A program made the translations under genes and the position numbers. A DNA stretch of 56,300 nt, taken from an uncultured Phascolarctobacterium sp. (GTDB lineage Bacteria; Bacillota; Negativicutes; Acidaminococcales; Acidaminococcaceae). Numbering within the stretch: position 1 is the stretch's first letter; each line of letters begins with the position of its first letter. The stretch covers positions 1-56,300 of the forward strand of contig NZ_CAADXO010000011.1 in assembly GCF_900753045.1 (NCBI RefSeq), written 5' to 3'. Below the pieces are notes generated by a model, which saw nothing but the letters and a program-made list of their open reading frames with translations, was not told where the DNA came from and searched no databases. This document shows, in pieces, positions 39,442-47,281 of the stretch.

Positions 39442-41094
39442 ATGCTAGACTTTTCTAACATCGAAAAATACAAAGAAAATAATCGCTTGGAAGCAAAAGC
39501 GGCTGCCGTTGGCCTACCGAAGAGTTTGTGGGCAACTTATTCTGCATTTGCTAATACTAATGGTGGTATAATTTTACTTGGTGTTACAGAAGATGCGCAA
39601 CATCAGTTGCATGTTGAAGGTGTAAATGATGCTGATGCATTAGTAATAGACTTTTGGAATATCATCAACAATCAAAGCAAAATCAGTATCAATGTTCTTA
39701 ACGATAAAGATGTTATAATTCAGGAATTTGACGGTAAAAAGATTATTATTATTAATGTACCGCGCGCACAAAGATATGATAAGCCTATATATCTTGATGG
39801 TAATCTGTTTTCGGCATACAAACGCAATGGCGAGGGTGATTATCGCTGTACAAAAGAAGTTATTCAGGCAATGCTGCGCGATGCTTCGCCTAAAACACAG
39901 GATATGCTTGTCTTAGGAAACATGAATTTAGATGTCTTAGATAAAGATACTATTAAACGCTACCGCATAAGAATGCAGGGGATAAGACCTGGGCATGTTT
40001 GGGAAGCACTTGAAGATGTTGATTTTCTCTATCGTATAGGGGCAGTCGGCAGAGATGCTGATGGTAAATTACATCCTACTGCTGCAGGCTTGTTGATGTT
40101 CGGGTACGAGTATGAGATTGTCAGAGAATATCCGCATTATTTTTTGGATTATCGCGAAAAGCTGGATGATGATATTCGTTGGAGTGATAGGTTTGTTTCC
40201 AGTTCCGGTGATTGGAGCGGTAATATATATGATTTTTATTTCCGTGTGTACAATCGCATTGCTCAGTCTATTAAAGTACCGTTTGCCTTAGACGGGATAA
40301 GTCGCATTGATGATACAGAATTGCATAAGGCTTTAAGAGAAGCTTTGGCAAATACCTTAATCAACGCTGATTACTATGGAAATACAGGTGTTGTTATTGA
40401 AAGAAACCTTACCAGTATAACGATGACTAATGCCGGTACATTCAGAATTGATTTAGATGAAGCAATAAATGGCGGAATTTCCGATCCACGTAATTCCGGC
40501 TTAATAAAGATGTTTAGTCTCATAAATATAGGTGAACGTGCTGGCAGTGGTTTACCTATGATATTTAAAGCTTGGACTGGTACTGATTTTGCTATGCCGG
40601 ATATTACAGAAAAGGAAAATCCTGACAGGGTATGCTTGATATTGCCGGTTGAAAGTTTGGGAGAAGCTGGGCTGACGAGTACCCAATGTCCTAATAAAAA
40701 AGCTAATGAAGGCTCTGATGTCCTAATAAATGAGTTGACAGTGCCGGATACTGAGGAAAAAGTGCCGGATACTAAGCAAGAAGTGCCGGATACTGAGCAA
40801 GCAGTGCCAGATACTGAGCAAGTAGTGCCGGATACTGAGCAAGTAGTGCCAGATACTAAGGAAACAGTGCCGGATACTGAGCAGGCAGTGCCGGAAGAAA
40901 GTAAGGAGCAAAAAGCTTTAATATTGTCCTATATTAAGGATAATGAAAATATTACTGCAAAAATAGCAGCAACTATTCTTAATGTTAAGCCTAGAAGAGC
41001 AAGAACCATATTACGTGATATGCAGATTGAGGGAATCATAAAAAGAGTTGGTGCAGCAAGAAGTATAAAATATGTATTGCAGACTGAAAAATAA
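39442..41094 (+). CDS. AlbA_2 (Schlafen-like) ATP-binding regulator with heptapeptide repeat linker
   Basis: This 550-aa protein has an N-terminal AlbA_2/Schlafen-like domain (LEAKAAAVGLPKSLWATYSAFANTNGG..., read at residues 16-43, then ILLGVTED), a middle region, and a GHKL/HATPase_c_4-like domain with LREALANTLINADYYG near residue 300 and GERAGSGLPMIF near residue 362. A linker of seven V-P-D-T-(E/K)-x-x heptapeptides encoded by a 21-bp minisatellite follows (40741-40887), then a C-terminal winged helix (about 495-550). Proteins of this design are annotated as transcriptional regulators or putative helicases and are frequent in accessory DNA near defence genes. The gene is clearly A+T-rich. 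GAAGGTGAG precedes the ATG. Function is unproven. Confidence 0.85.
   Translation: MLDFSNIEKYKENNRLEAKAAAVGLPKSLWATYSAFANTNGGIILLGVTEDAQHQLHVEGVNDADALVIDFWNIINNQSKISINVLNDKDVIIQEFDGKKIIIINVPRAQRYDKPIYLDGNLFSAYKRNGEGDYRCTKEVIQAMLRDASPKTQDMLVLGNMNLDVLDKDTIKRYRIRMQGIRPGHVWEALEDVDFLYRIGAVGRDADGKLHPTAAGLLMFGYEYEIVREYPHYFLDYREKLDDDIRWSDRFVSSSGDWSGNIYDFYFRVYNRIAQSIKVPFALDGISRIDDTELHKALREALANTLINADYYGNTGVVIERNLTSITMTNAGTFRIDLDEAINGGISDPRNSGLIKMFSLINIGERAGSGLPMIFKAWTGTDFAMPDITEKENPDRVCLILPVESLGEAGLTSTQCPNKKANEGSDVLINELTVPDTEEKVPDTKQEVPDTEQAVPDTEQVVPDTEQVVPDTKETVPDTEQAVPEESKEQKALILSYIKDNENITAKIAATILNVKPRRARTILRDMQIEGIIKRVGAARSIKYVLQTEK
40741..40893 (+). repeat. 21-bp coding minisatellite, seven copies
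   Basis: Seven consecutive 21-bp units (40741, 40762, 40783, 40804, 40825, 40846, 40867) with core GTGCC(G/A)GATACT(G/A)AG encode V-P-D-T-E/K heptads, followed by a partial unit (VPEES) at 40888. Copy-number change by slippage keeps the reading frame, so linker length could vary among strains. Confidence 0.93.
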
Positions 41095-41147
41095 TTTACA
41101 TTCAATTTTTCTACCAATTTGATAATTTTTAATTAGAAAATTAACTA

Positions 41148-41176
41148 TTGACGATATGTATATTTTATGCTATTTT
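41148..41176 (+). promoter_or_regulatory. Sigma-70 promoter of the DUF262 gene
   Basis: TTGACG at 41148-41153, 17-bp spacer, TATTTT at 41171-41176. Confidence 0.6.
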
Positions 41177-41219
41177 GAAAGTATATAAATACCTAGCATA
41201 AGAAATAGAGGGTTGATAT

Positions 41220-43004
41220 ATGACAAAGGAGCTTTTTAAAAACATACCGAGTAAAGTCGGAGATTTAGTTAGAGATGTAAAATCCGGTCGAATAGGTCTT
41301 CCTGATTTGCAAAGACCTTTTGTGTGGCAAGACAGTAAAGTAAGAGAGCTTTTTGACTCTATGCTTAGAGGATACCCAATTGGATATATTATGCTATGGG
41401 AATCACCGGCAAATTATGAAAGCAAGAAAAATTCTATTGGTTCTAATGACAAAACCTATGTAGAAGCAAAAGAATTGGTTATTGACGGACAGCAAAGATT
41501 GACAGCACTTGTAGCATCTATGTATGGTGTAAAGATTATGGATAAGAATTTTTCTGAACATGAAATAAGAATTTCTTTTAATCCATTAACCAGAGAATTT
41601 GCGGTATTTACTTCTGCATTAGAAAAAGCACCGGAATGGATATCCAAGGTATCAGATGTATTTCTTGCTAAGGAAAATAATACAATCAGTACATTGAGAA
41701 GACGATATATAAGAGAGTTAAATGAGAGCAGAGAGAAAAAAGATATGGATCGTCTTACAGATGCAGAAGAAGATTTAATCGAAAATAATATAAACGCACT
41801 GCTCAATTTAACAGATTATTCACTGCCTACGCTTGAAATCAGCTATGATGCACCGGAAGAAGATGTTGCAGATATTTTTGTTCGTGTTAATTCCGGTGGA
41901 CAAAGCCTTAATGAAAATAATTTTATACAAACATTGATTTCTGTATATGAAAATTCGACTAATGACCGTATTAATCAATTTTGTAAAGAATCAAGAATTC
42001 CTCGTGACGGAACATCCTATAATAATATTTTAGCAGTCGAGCCATCTCATTTGATTAGAATGGCTGTCGGATTAGGTTTCAGAAGGGCTAGGTTGCGTTA
42101 TGCTTATATGTTATTGAGAGGTAAAGACTTAGATACTGGTAAATACTCATCTGAAGAAAGACAAAAAAATCTTGATACTTTCAAAGCTGCATTAGAAAAA
42201 GTAATGAACCTCAACAATTGGCATTCATTCCTCAATATTATTGGTGAAGCGGGTTACATCAATAAAAATCAAATATCTGCTAAAAATGCTGTGATTTTTA
42301 GCTATATCTTATATCTTATTGCTAGATATGATTTTAACGTAACTGCTATGCAGCTTAAAAATATTATCAGTAAGTGGTTTTTTATGGGTACAGTGACTTC
42401 GTTCTATACGGATTCTACGGAAAGCACTGTTGAAAAGCAATTTGCTGATTTACGTAGTATTAAAAATGCTGAGGAACTCATTGCATATTTGGAAGAAACT
42501 ATTTCTGCAAGATTCAGTGATGATTACTTCAATATTACGCTTCCGAATGAGTTAAACAGTGCATCAGCAAATTCTCCTGCATGGAACGCTTACATTGCTT
42601 CACAAATTGTGTTAAATACTCCTATGCTATTTAGTACGTCACAGTTGGCAAAATATTTTGTGCCAGGAGCAAGCGGCAGTAAAAATGCAATTGATAAGCA
42701 TCATATTTTTCCTAAACATTATTTAACGCAACTTGGTTACACAACAGACAGAGATAGAAATCAGATTGCAAACTATACATATCTTGATTATGCAACTAAT
42801 ATTGATATTTCAGATAATGCACCTGAATTTTATGTTGCAAAGTATAGAAATAAGTTAGGCGAAGATGATTATAAGAAATCATGTGCAGAGCATGCATTGC
42901 CGTTAAATTTTGCCGAATTAGATTATATGGAGTTTTTACGACAAAGAAGAATACTGATGGCTAAAGTAATTAAGCAAGCTTATCTTAAGCTTTGCCAGCA
43001 ATAA
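41220..43004 (+). CDS. DUF262/HNH GmrSD-like nuclease (type IV restriction-like)
   Basis: This 594-aa protein has an N-terminal DUF262 (ParB/GmrS-like NTPase) domain: IGLPDLQRPFVWQDSKVRELFDS, read at residues 25-47, GYPIGYIMLW, and the signature VIDGQQRLTALVA near residue 86. A helical middle with IFVRVNSGGQSLNENNF near residue 218 follows, and a C-terminal HNH (His-Me finger) nuclease-like segment IDKHHIFPKHYL near residue 495 with NYTYLDYATN after it. This is the plan of GmrSD-type enzymes that cut modified phage DNA, and of related DUF262 defence proteins. The gene is A+T-rich against its neighbours, consistent with transfer. A 55-codon gene follows in the same direction. Confidence 0.88.
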   Translation: MTKELFKNIPSKVGDLVRDVKSGRIGLPDLQRPFVWQDSKVRELFDSMLRGYPIGYIMLWESPANYESKKNSIGSNDKTYVEAKELVIDGQQRLTALVASMYGVKIMDKNFSEHEIRISFNPLTREFAVFTSALEKAPEWISKVSDVFLAKENNTISTLRRRYIRELNESREKKDMDRLTDAEEDLIENNINALLNLTDYSLPTLEISYDAPEEDVADIFVRVNSGGQSLNENNFIQTLISVYENSTNDRINQFCKESRIPRDGTSYNNILAVEPSHLIRMAVGLGFRRARLRYAYMLLRGKDLDTGKYSSEERQKNLDTFKAALEKVMNLNNWHSFLNIIGEAGYINKNQISAKNAVIFSYILYLIARYDFNVTAMQLKNIISKWFFMGTVTSFYTDSTESTVEKQFADLRSIKNAEELIAYLEETISARFSDDYFNITLPNELNSASANSPAWNAYIASQIVLNTPMLFSTSQLAKYFVPGASGSKNAIDKHHIFPKHYLTQLGYTTDRDRNQIANYTYLDYATNIDISDNAPEFYVAKYRNKLGEDDYKKSCAEHALPLNFAELDYMEFLRQRRILMAKVIKQAYLKLCQQ

Positions 43005-43034
43005 AATTTAAATTATTATAAGGAGATGCTAAAA

Positions 43035-43202
43035 ATGGATGATATTCAAAAAAAGATTGAAGAATTAGAAGATGAGCAATGCGCTGAACTTCTTGTCAAG
43101 CAAGTTGAAGAAAGAGTAACATATCAATGTTTACATATTCTTGATCATTGTAATACGTTAGAAGAAGCTAAAAAGAAAATCGAAGCATTGCTTAAAGATT
43201 AA
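43035..43202 (+). CDS. Small helical protein downstream of the DUF262 nuclease
   Basis: The 55-aa product (MDDIQKKIEELEDEQCAELL at the start) is almost entirely predicted helix, acidic/lysine-rich, with three Cys. AAGGAG (43020-43025) has ideal spacing to the ATG at 43035. It follows the nuclease stop by 30 bp and ends just before an intrinsic terminator, so it is the last gene of that transcript. I do not recognise a family. As a tiny partner of a defence nuclease it might be a regulator or inhibitor, but this is speculation. Confidence 0.65.
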   Translation: MDDIQKKIEELEDEQCAELLVKQVEERVTYQCLHILDHCNTLEEAKKKIEALLKD

Positions 43203-43216
43203 CCCACACCCACTTC

Positions 43217-43247
43217 GCACTCTCACACCTGCTAAGAGTGCTTTTTC
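43217..43247 (+). terminator. Intrinsic terminator after the small gene
   Basis: GCACTCT (43217-43223) pairs with AGAGTGC (43235-43241), followed by T5. A -10-like TATAAT (43283-43288) for the next operon lies just downstream; the leader from there to 43386 shows no recognised riboswitch. Confidence 0.82.
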
Positions 43248-43386
43248 TTTGCTCTTTAAATTATGCCTTATTTATGGTATTATATAATAGAAAAAGTGTG
43301 GAGAATCTGCATAGATATTATGCGTAATAACATACTTAAGCAAACAGTTTTCATTATCACATTTACCCATAAAGGAGGCAAAGCAT

Positions 43387-44184
43387 ATGCGTAAAATTGC
43401 TATCATTGGCGGAACCGGTATTGATAATCCCGATACCCTGAAGGGATTTGAAAAAAAGATTATAGAAACACCGTTTGGTAAAGCATTGTGCAACATTGGC
43501 ACAATGAGCGGTAATCAGGTGGTTTTCGTGAGTCGTCACGGTGTAGACCATTCCGTACCGCCCCACAAGGTAAACTACCGCGCCAACATCTGGGCTATGA
43601 AGAGCCTGGGAACTGAGGAGATTTTTGCTACTACCGCAGTTGGTTCCCTCAACCCGGAGATGAAGGCAGGTCACTTCGTAGTTTGCGATAACGTGCTGGA
43701 CTTCACCAAGAGCCGCATCAACACCTTCTACGATTCCCCCGAGCTTGGTGTAGCGCACTGCGATTTCACCTATCCGTATTGCCCGACTCTGCGCGAGAAG
43801 GTTATCAAATGCCTGGAGAAAACGGATATTACCTTCCATAAGCACGGTGTTTATGTTTGCACCGAAGGCCCGCGCTTTGAAAGTGCTGCCGAAATTAAAA
43901 TGTTCGCTATGCTGGGCGGTGACCTGGTTGGCATGACCAATATGCCCGAGTCTATTCTGGCGCGTGAAGCAGAGATGTGCTACACTAACTGCTCTATCGT
44001 TACCAATATGGCAGCAGGCATTTCCCCGACACCGCTTTCCCATAAAGAGGTTTGTGACGCTATGGCACTCAGCATTAAGAATATGGAAAAGCTGATTCTG
44101 TCCTTCATCGCTTATGAAGAGCCGACTGAGGCGAAGTGCAACTGCCATCACGCTATGCAAGAGTTTGGCGGCTTTAAGCTGTAA
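43387..44184 (+). CDS. MTA/MTI phosphorylase (PNP/MTAP family)
   Basis: This 265-aa family-2 purine nucleoside phosphorylase releases the base from 5'-methylthionucleosides, giving 5-methylthioribose-1-phosphate for MtnA encoded 9 bp downstream. Seen motifs: IIGGTGID (phosphate binding), VSRHGVDHSVPPHKVNYRAN near residue 50, TEGPRFES near residue 160, and NMPESILAREAEMCYTN near residue 182. At the base-recognition position adenine-specific MTAPs have Asp (T-D-Y-D); here it is Asn (IVTNMAAG, near residue 207), as in 6-oxopurine phosphorylases. That points to 5'-methylthioinosine rather than methylthioadenosine as substrate, matching the deaminase gene in the same cluster. AAAGGAGG precedes the ATG. 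Confidence 0.92.
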   Translation: MRKIAIIGGTGIDNPDTLKGFEKKIIETPFGKALCNIGTMSGNQVVFVSRHGVDHSVPPHKVNYRANIWAMKSLGTEEIFATTAVGSLNPEMKAGHFVVCDNVLDFTKSRINTFYDSPELGVAHCDFTYPYCPTLREKVIKCLEKTDITFHKHGVYVCTEGPRFESAAEIKMFAMLGGDLVGMTNMPESILAREAEMCYTNCSIVTNMAAGISPTPLSHKEVCDAMALSIKNMEKLILSFIAYEEPTEAKCNCHHAMQEFGGFKL

Positions 44185-44193
44185 GAGGTTGTT

Positions 44194-45240
44194 ATGGTAG
44201 AAACTATGCGTTGGGAGCAGGGGAGTCTGGTGCTTTTGGACCAGACGCTGCTGCCGCAAAAGATAGAATGGATTACCTGCGTGGATTATAAGCGCGTGAA
44301 AGTGGCTATTGAACGGTTGGAGGTGCGCGGTGCTCCGGCAATCGGCGCTGCCGCTGCCTTCGCTATGGTACTGGGTGCGCGCGAGGTTGCGGACAAGCCG
44401 GACTTTTTGGGTGCGTTGGACGTTGTGCGTGCGGATCTGATTACTGCGCGTCCGACGGCGGTAAACCTGGCGTGGGCGGCGAATCTGCAGTACGCTCTGG
44501 CAGTGCGCCTGAACGGCGAGGACAAGTCACCTGCGGCGATTATCAAGGCGCTAGAGGAGAAGGCCGAGCAGATTTATGCGGACGATATCACCATGAATAA
44601 GCGTATGGGCGAATACGGCGCTGCTGTGCTGCCTGACTCTGCCGTAGTGCTGACGCACTGCAACGCAGGCGCACTGGCAACCTGCGGTTGGGGCACGGCG
44701 CTGGGCGTTATCCGCAGTGCCTACGCGCAGGGCAAGCTGAAGATGGTTTATGCCGACGAAACGCGTCCGCTGCTGCAGGGTGCGCGCTTAACGGCGTTTG
44801 AGCTGTTTGAGGACGGCATTCCGGTTACGCTGATTACCGATAATATGGCAGCGTGGACCATGCGCACGAAGGGTGTGAACGCTGTTGTTGTCGGTGCCGA
44901 CAGAATTGCGGCCAACGGCGATACGGCGAACAAAATCGGCACCTATGGCGTGGCACTGGCGGCGAAGGCACACGGGATTCCGTTTTATATCGCCGCACCG
45001 ACGAGCACCTTTGATTTTACGATTGCGACAGGTGCGCAGATTCCTATCGAGGAGCGCAAGGCAGACGAGGTACGTCATTTCCGCAGCGAGCAGACTGCGC
45101 CTGAGGGCGTGGCAGTGTTTAACCCTGCGTTTGACGTGACACCGGCAGAGCTTATTACCGGTATTATTACCGAGCATGGCGTACTTAAAGCGCCGTATAC
45201 AGAAAGTATTAAGAAATTGCAGGCTCTTTTAAAAGATTAA
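44194..45240 (+). CDS. mtnA: 5-methylthioribose-1-phosphate isomerase
   Basis: MtnA isomerises 5-methylthioribose-1-phosphate to 5-methylthioribulose-1-phosphate. The 348-aa protein is an eIF2B-like family member with RGAPAIGAAAAFAMVLG near residue 45, the catalytic-Cys region THCNAGALATCGWGTALG near residue 152, VYADETRPLLQGARLTAFEL read at residues 185-204, and the Asp in VVGADRIAANGDTANKIGT near residue 233. All key positions are kept. It is 9 bp after the phosphorylase and 32 bp before ahcY. Confidence 0.97.
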   Translation: MVETMRWEQGSLVLLDQTLLPQKIEWITCVDYKRVKVAIERLEVRGAPAIGAAAAFAMVLGAREVADKPDFLGALDVVRADLITARPTAVNLAWAANLQYALAVRLNGEDKSPAAIIKALEEKAEQIYADDITMNKRMGEYGAAVLPDSAVVLTHCNAGALATCGWGTALGVIRSAYAQGKLKMVYADETRPLLQGARLTAFELFEDGIPVTLITDNMAAWTMRTKGVNAVVVGADRIAANGDTANKIGTYGVALAAKAHGIPFYIAAPTSTFDFTIATGAQIPIEERKADEVRHFRSEQTAPEGVAVFNPAFDVTPAELITGIITEHGVLKAPYTESIKKLQALLKD

Positions 45241-45272
45241 AGAGCATATATTAAAGGAGGATTTTTAGATTT

Positions 45273-46517
45273 ATGCAAAGCATTATTAAAGACATCAAAT
45301 TGGCACCGTTAGGTCATCAACGTATCGCGTGGGCAAAGGAATATATGCCCCTGCTGAACCATCTGAACGATGAATACAGCAAAACTAAACCCTTCCAGGG
45401 CATCAACATGGTTGTAACCATTCACTTGGAAGCAAAAACTGCTTATCTGGCACTCGTGCTGAAGAACGCAGGCGCAAACGTTGTTGTTACCGGCAGCAAC
45501 CCGCTTTCCACTCAGGACGAAATTGCCGCAGCACTGGTTGACAGCGGCGTAACTGTTTTCGCAACTCATGGCTGCACCAACGAAGAATATGATATGTATC
45601 TGCGCGAGGCTTTGAAGAGCGAACCGCAGCTGATCATTGATGACGGCGGCGATTTGGTTAATATGCTGCACGGCGAACGTCGTGACCTGATTCCTAACCT
45701 GATGGGCGGCAGCGAGGAAACCACTACCGGCGTACATCGTCTGAAGGCTCTGGCTGCAGCAGGTCATCTGGCATTCCCGATGATTGCCGTTAATGATGCT
45801 TACTGCAAGTATTTGTTTGATAACCGTTACGGTACCGGCCAATCCTCCTGGGATGGCATCATGCGTACCACCAACATGTCCGTAGCAGGCAGAACCGTTG
45901 TTGTTGCAGGCTATGGCTGGTGCGGTAAGGGCGTTGCTATGCGTGCCAAGGGCCTGGGCGCTAACGTTATCGTTACCGAGGTTGATCCGATTAAGGGTAT
46001 CGAAGCAGTATTTGACGGCTTCCGTGTTATGCCGATGCAGGAGGCTGCTAAACACGGCGATATCTTTGTAACCGTAACCGGCTGCAAGGACGTAATCACC
46101 AAACCGCATATGGAGGTTATGAAGAACGGCGCTGTTATGTGCAACGCAGGTCACTTCGACGTAGAAATCAACAAACATCATCTGGAGGAGCTTTCCGTAG
46201 TTGCTCCGTATGAAGTACGCAAAAATATCATGACCTATACCATGGCTGACGGACGTAAGCTGAACCTGCTGGGCGAAGGCCGTCTGGTTAACCTGGCATG
46301 CGGCGACGGCCATCCGATTGAAATTATGGACCTGTCCTTCGCTATGCAGTTCCTGGCTATGAAATATCTGCTTGACCACAAGGGAGCAATGGAAAACAAA
46401 CTGTATGTACTGCCGGAAGAACTGAACACCGAAATCGCTGCTCTGAAGCTGCAGGCTATGGGCGCAGGCATCGATACCCTGAGCGATGAGCAGAAGGCAT
46501 ATCTGGCTGCCGAATAA
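45273..46517 (+). CDS. ahcY: Adenosylhomocysteinase (short, archaeal/Thermotoga-like form)
   Basis: AhcY hydrolyses S-adenosylhomocysteine (or, in some organisms, S-inosylhomocysteine) to homocysteine and nucleoside, using a tightly bound NAD. The 414-aa length lacks the roughly 40-residue insertion of most bacterial enzymes (about 470 aa). Seen: the substrate-domain NPLSTQDE region near residue 74, GGSEETTTGVHRL near residue 150, and the Rossmann motif VVAGYGWCGKGVAMRAKGLG near residue 210. AAAGGAGG precedes the ATG. It shares its operon with a MtaD-type deaminase, which would permit the S-inosyl route known in methanogens; which substrate it takes is undetermined. Confidence 0.97.
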   Translation: MQSIIKDIKLAPLGHQRIAWAKEYMPLLNHLNDEYSKTKPFQGINMVVTIHLEAKTAYLALVLKNAGANVVVTGSNPLSTQDEIAAALVDSGVTVFATHGCTNEEYDMYLREALKSEPQLIIDDGGDLVNMLHGERRDLIPNLMGGSEETTTGVHRLKALAAAGHLAFPMIAVNDAYCKYLFDNRYGTGQSSWDGIMRTTNMSVAGRTVVVAGYGWCGKGVAMRAKGLGANVIVTEVDPIKGIEAVFDGFRVMPMQEAAKHGDIFVTVTGCKDVITKPHMEVMKNGAVMCNAGHFDVEINKHHLEELSVVAPYEVRKNIMTYTMADGRKLNLLGEGRLVNLACGDGHPIEIMDLSFAMQFLAMKYLLDHKGAMENKLYVLPEELNTEIAALKLQAMGAGIDTLSDEQKAYLAAE

Positions 46518-46519
46518 TC

Positions 46520-47197
46520 ATGGAAACGCAGTTATTTGCTAAAGAAAGTGCATGTGCCGCCATTGTGGAAACAGGCCACGCGCTGATTGAAAAAAAGCTT
46601 GTCGCAGGCTCCTGGGGCAACATCAGCTGCCGCATTGACGCGCAGAATATTGCTATCACACCCTCCGGTCATGGTTATGAAACACTGACGCCTGAGGACG
46701 TTGTTATCATCAATCGTGAAGGCGACGTTGTTGAGGGCAAGCGCATTCCTTCTTCCGAACTGAAGGTGCACACCGCCATTTACAACGCCTATCCCGAGGC
46801 AGGTGCCGTAATCCATACGCACAGCATTTATGCCAGTGCGCTTTCGGCTATGCATCAGGGAGTGCCGGCGATTATTGAGGATATCGTGCAGATTATCGGC
46901 GGCAGGGTGGAGTGCGCTCAGTACGCTCTTTGCGGTACGCAGGAGCTGGCGGATAACACCGTGCGTGCGCTGAACGGCAAAAAGGCTGTGCTGCTAGCCA
47001 ACCATGGCGCTGTGTGCTGGGGCAAGAACCTGGCGGAGGCACTGCTTGCTGCCGAAATTCTGGAAAAGGCGGCGCAGATTGCCGTAATCTGTGCAGGCAC
47101 CGGCAACAAGGTGTACGAGCTGAGCTGTGAGGACGTGGACGTGATGCATGATTTTTATGAAAAGCATTACTCCAAGCGTCAGCAGGGCGAGGAGTAG
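46520..47197 (+). CDS. Class II aldolase (candidate 5-methylthioribulose-1-phosphate aldolase)
   Basis: This 225-aa zinc-dependent class II aldolase/adducin-family protein resembles L-fuculose-phosphate aldolase. Seen: GSWGNISCR near residue 30, ITPSGHGYETLTPEDVV near residue 47, SSELKVHTAIYNAYPEAGA near residue 77, the zinc-binding AVIHTHS near residue 95 and ANHGAVCWG near residue 157. It begins 2 bp after ahcY and lies in the cluster with mtnA, so the likely substrate is 5-methylthioribulose-1-phosphate, cleaved to dihydroxyacetone phosphate and methylthioacetaldehyde (the anaerobic DHAP shunt). The alternative is MtnB dehydratase, a member of the same superfamily, but no mtnC/mtnD-type genes are nearby. 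Confidence 0.88.
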   Translation: METQLFAKESACAAIVETGHALIEKKLVAGSWGNISCRIDAQNIAITPSGHGYETLTPEDVVIINREGDVVEGKRIPSSELKVHTAIYNAYPEAGAVIHTHSIYASALSAMHQGVPAIIEDIVQIIGGRVECAQYALCGTQELADNTVRALNGKKAVLLANHGAVCWGKNLAEALLAAEILEKAAQIAVICAGTGNKVYELSCEDVDVMHDFYEKHYSKRQQGEE

Positions 47198-47219
47198 AAA
47201 ACAATAATATCACTGTCAT

Positions 47220-47250
47220 CTGCCTCCCTAAGCATTAAACAGGGAGGCAG
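47220..47250 (+). terminator. Hairpin between aldolase and mtaD genes
   Basis: CTGCCTCCCT (47220-47229) pairs with AGGGAGGCAG (47241-47250). The tail GAATTAATTT is weak, so partial attenuation within the operon is more likely than full termination. Confidence 0.6.
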
Positions 47251-47281
47251 GAATTAATTTATACCAAGGAAGTGAAATCTT

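Noticed and set aside
40741..40893. Possible CRISPR-like array
   Set aside because: Units are 21 bp with no spacers and keep the reading frame: a coding minisatellite.
43289..43386. SAM/SAH riboswitch upstream of the salvage cluster
   Set aside because: No consensus blocks or stable pairing could be found in this 98-nt A+T-rich leader.
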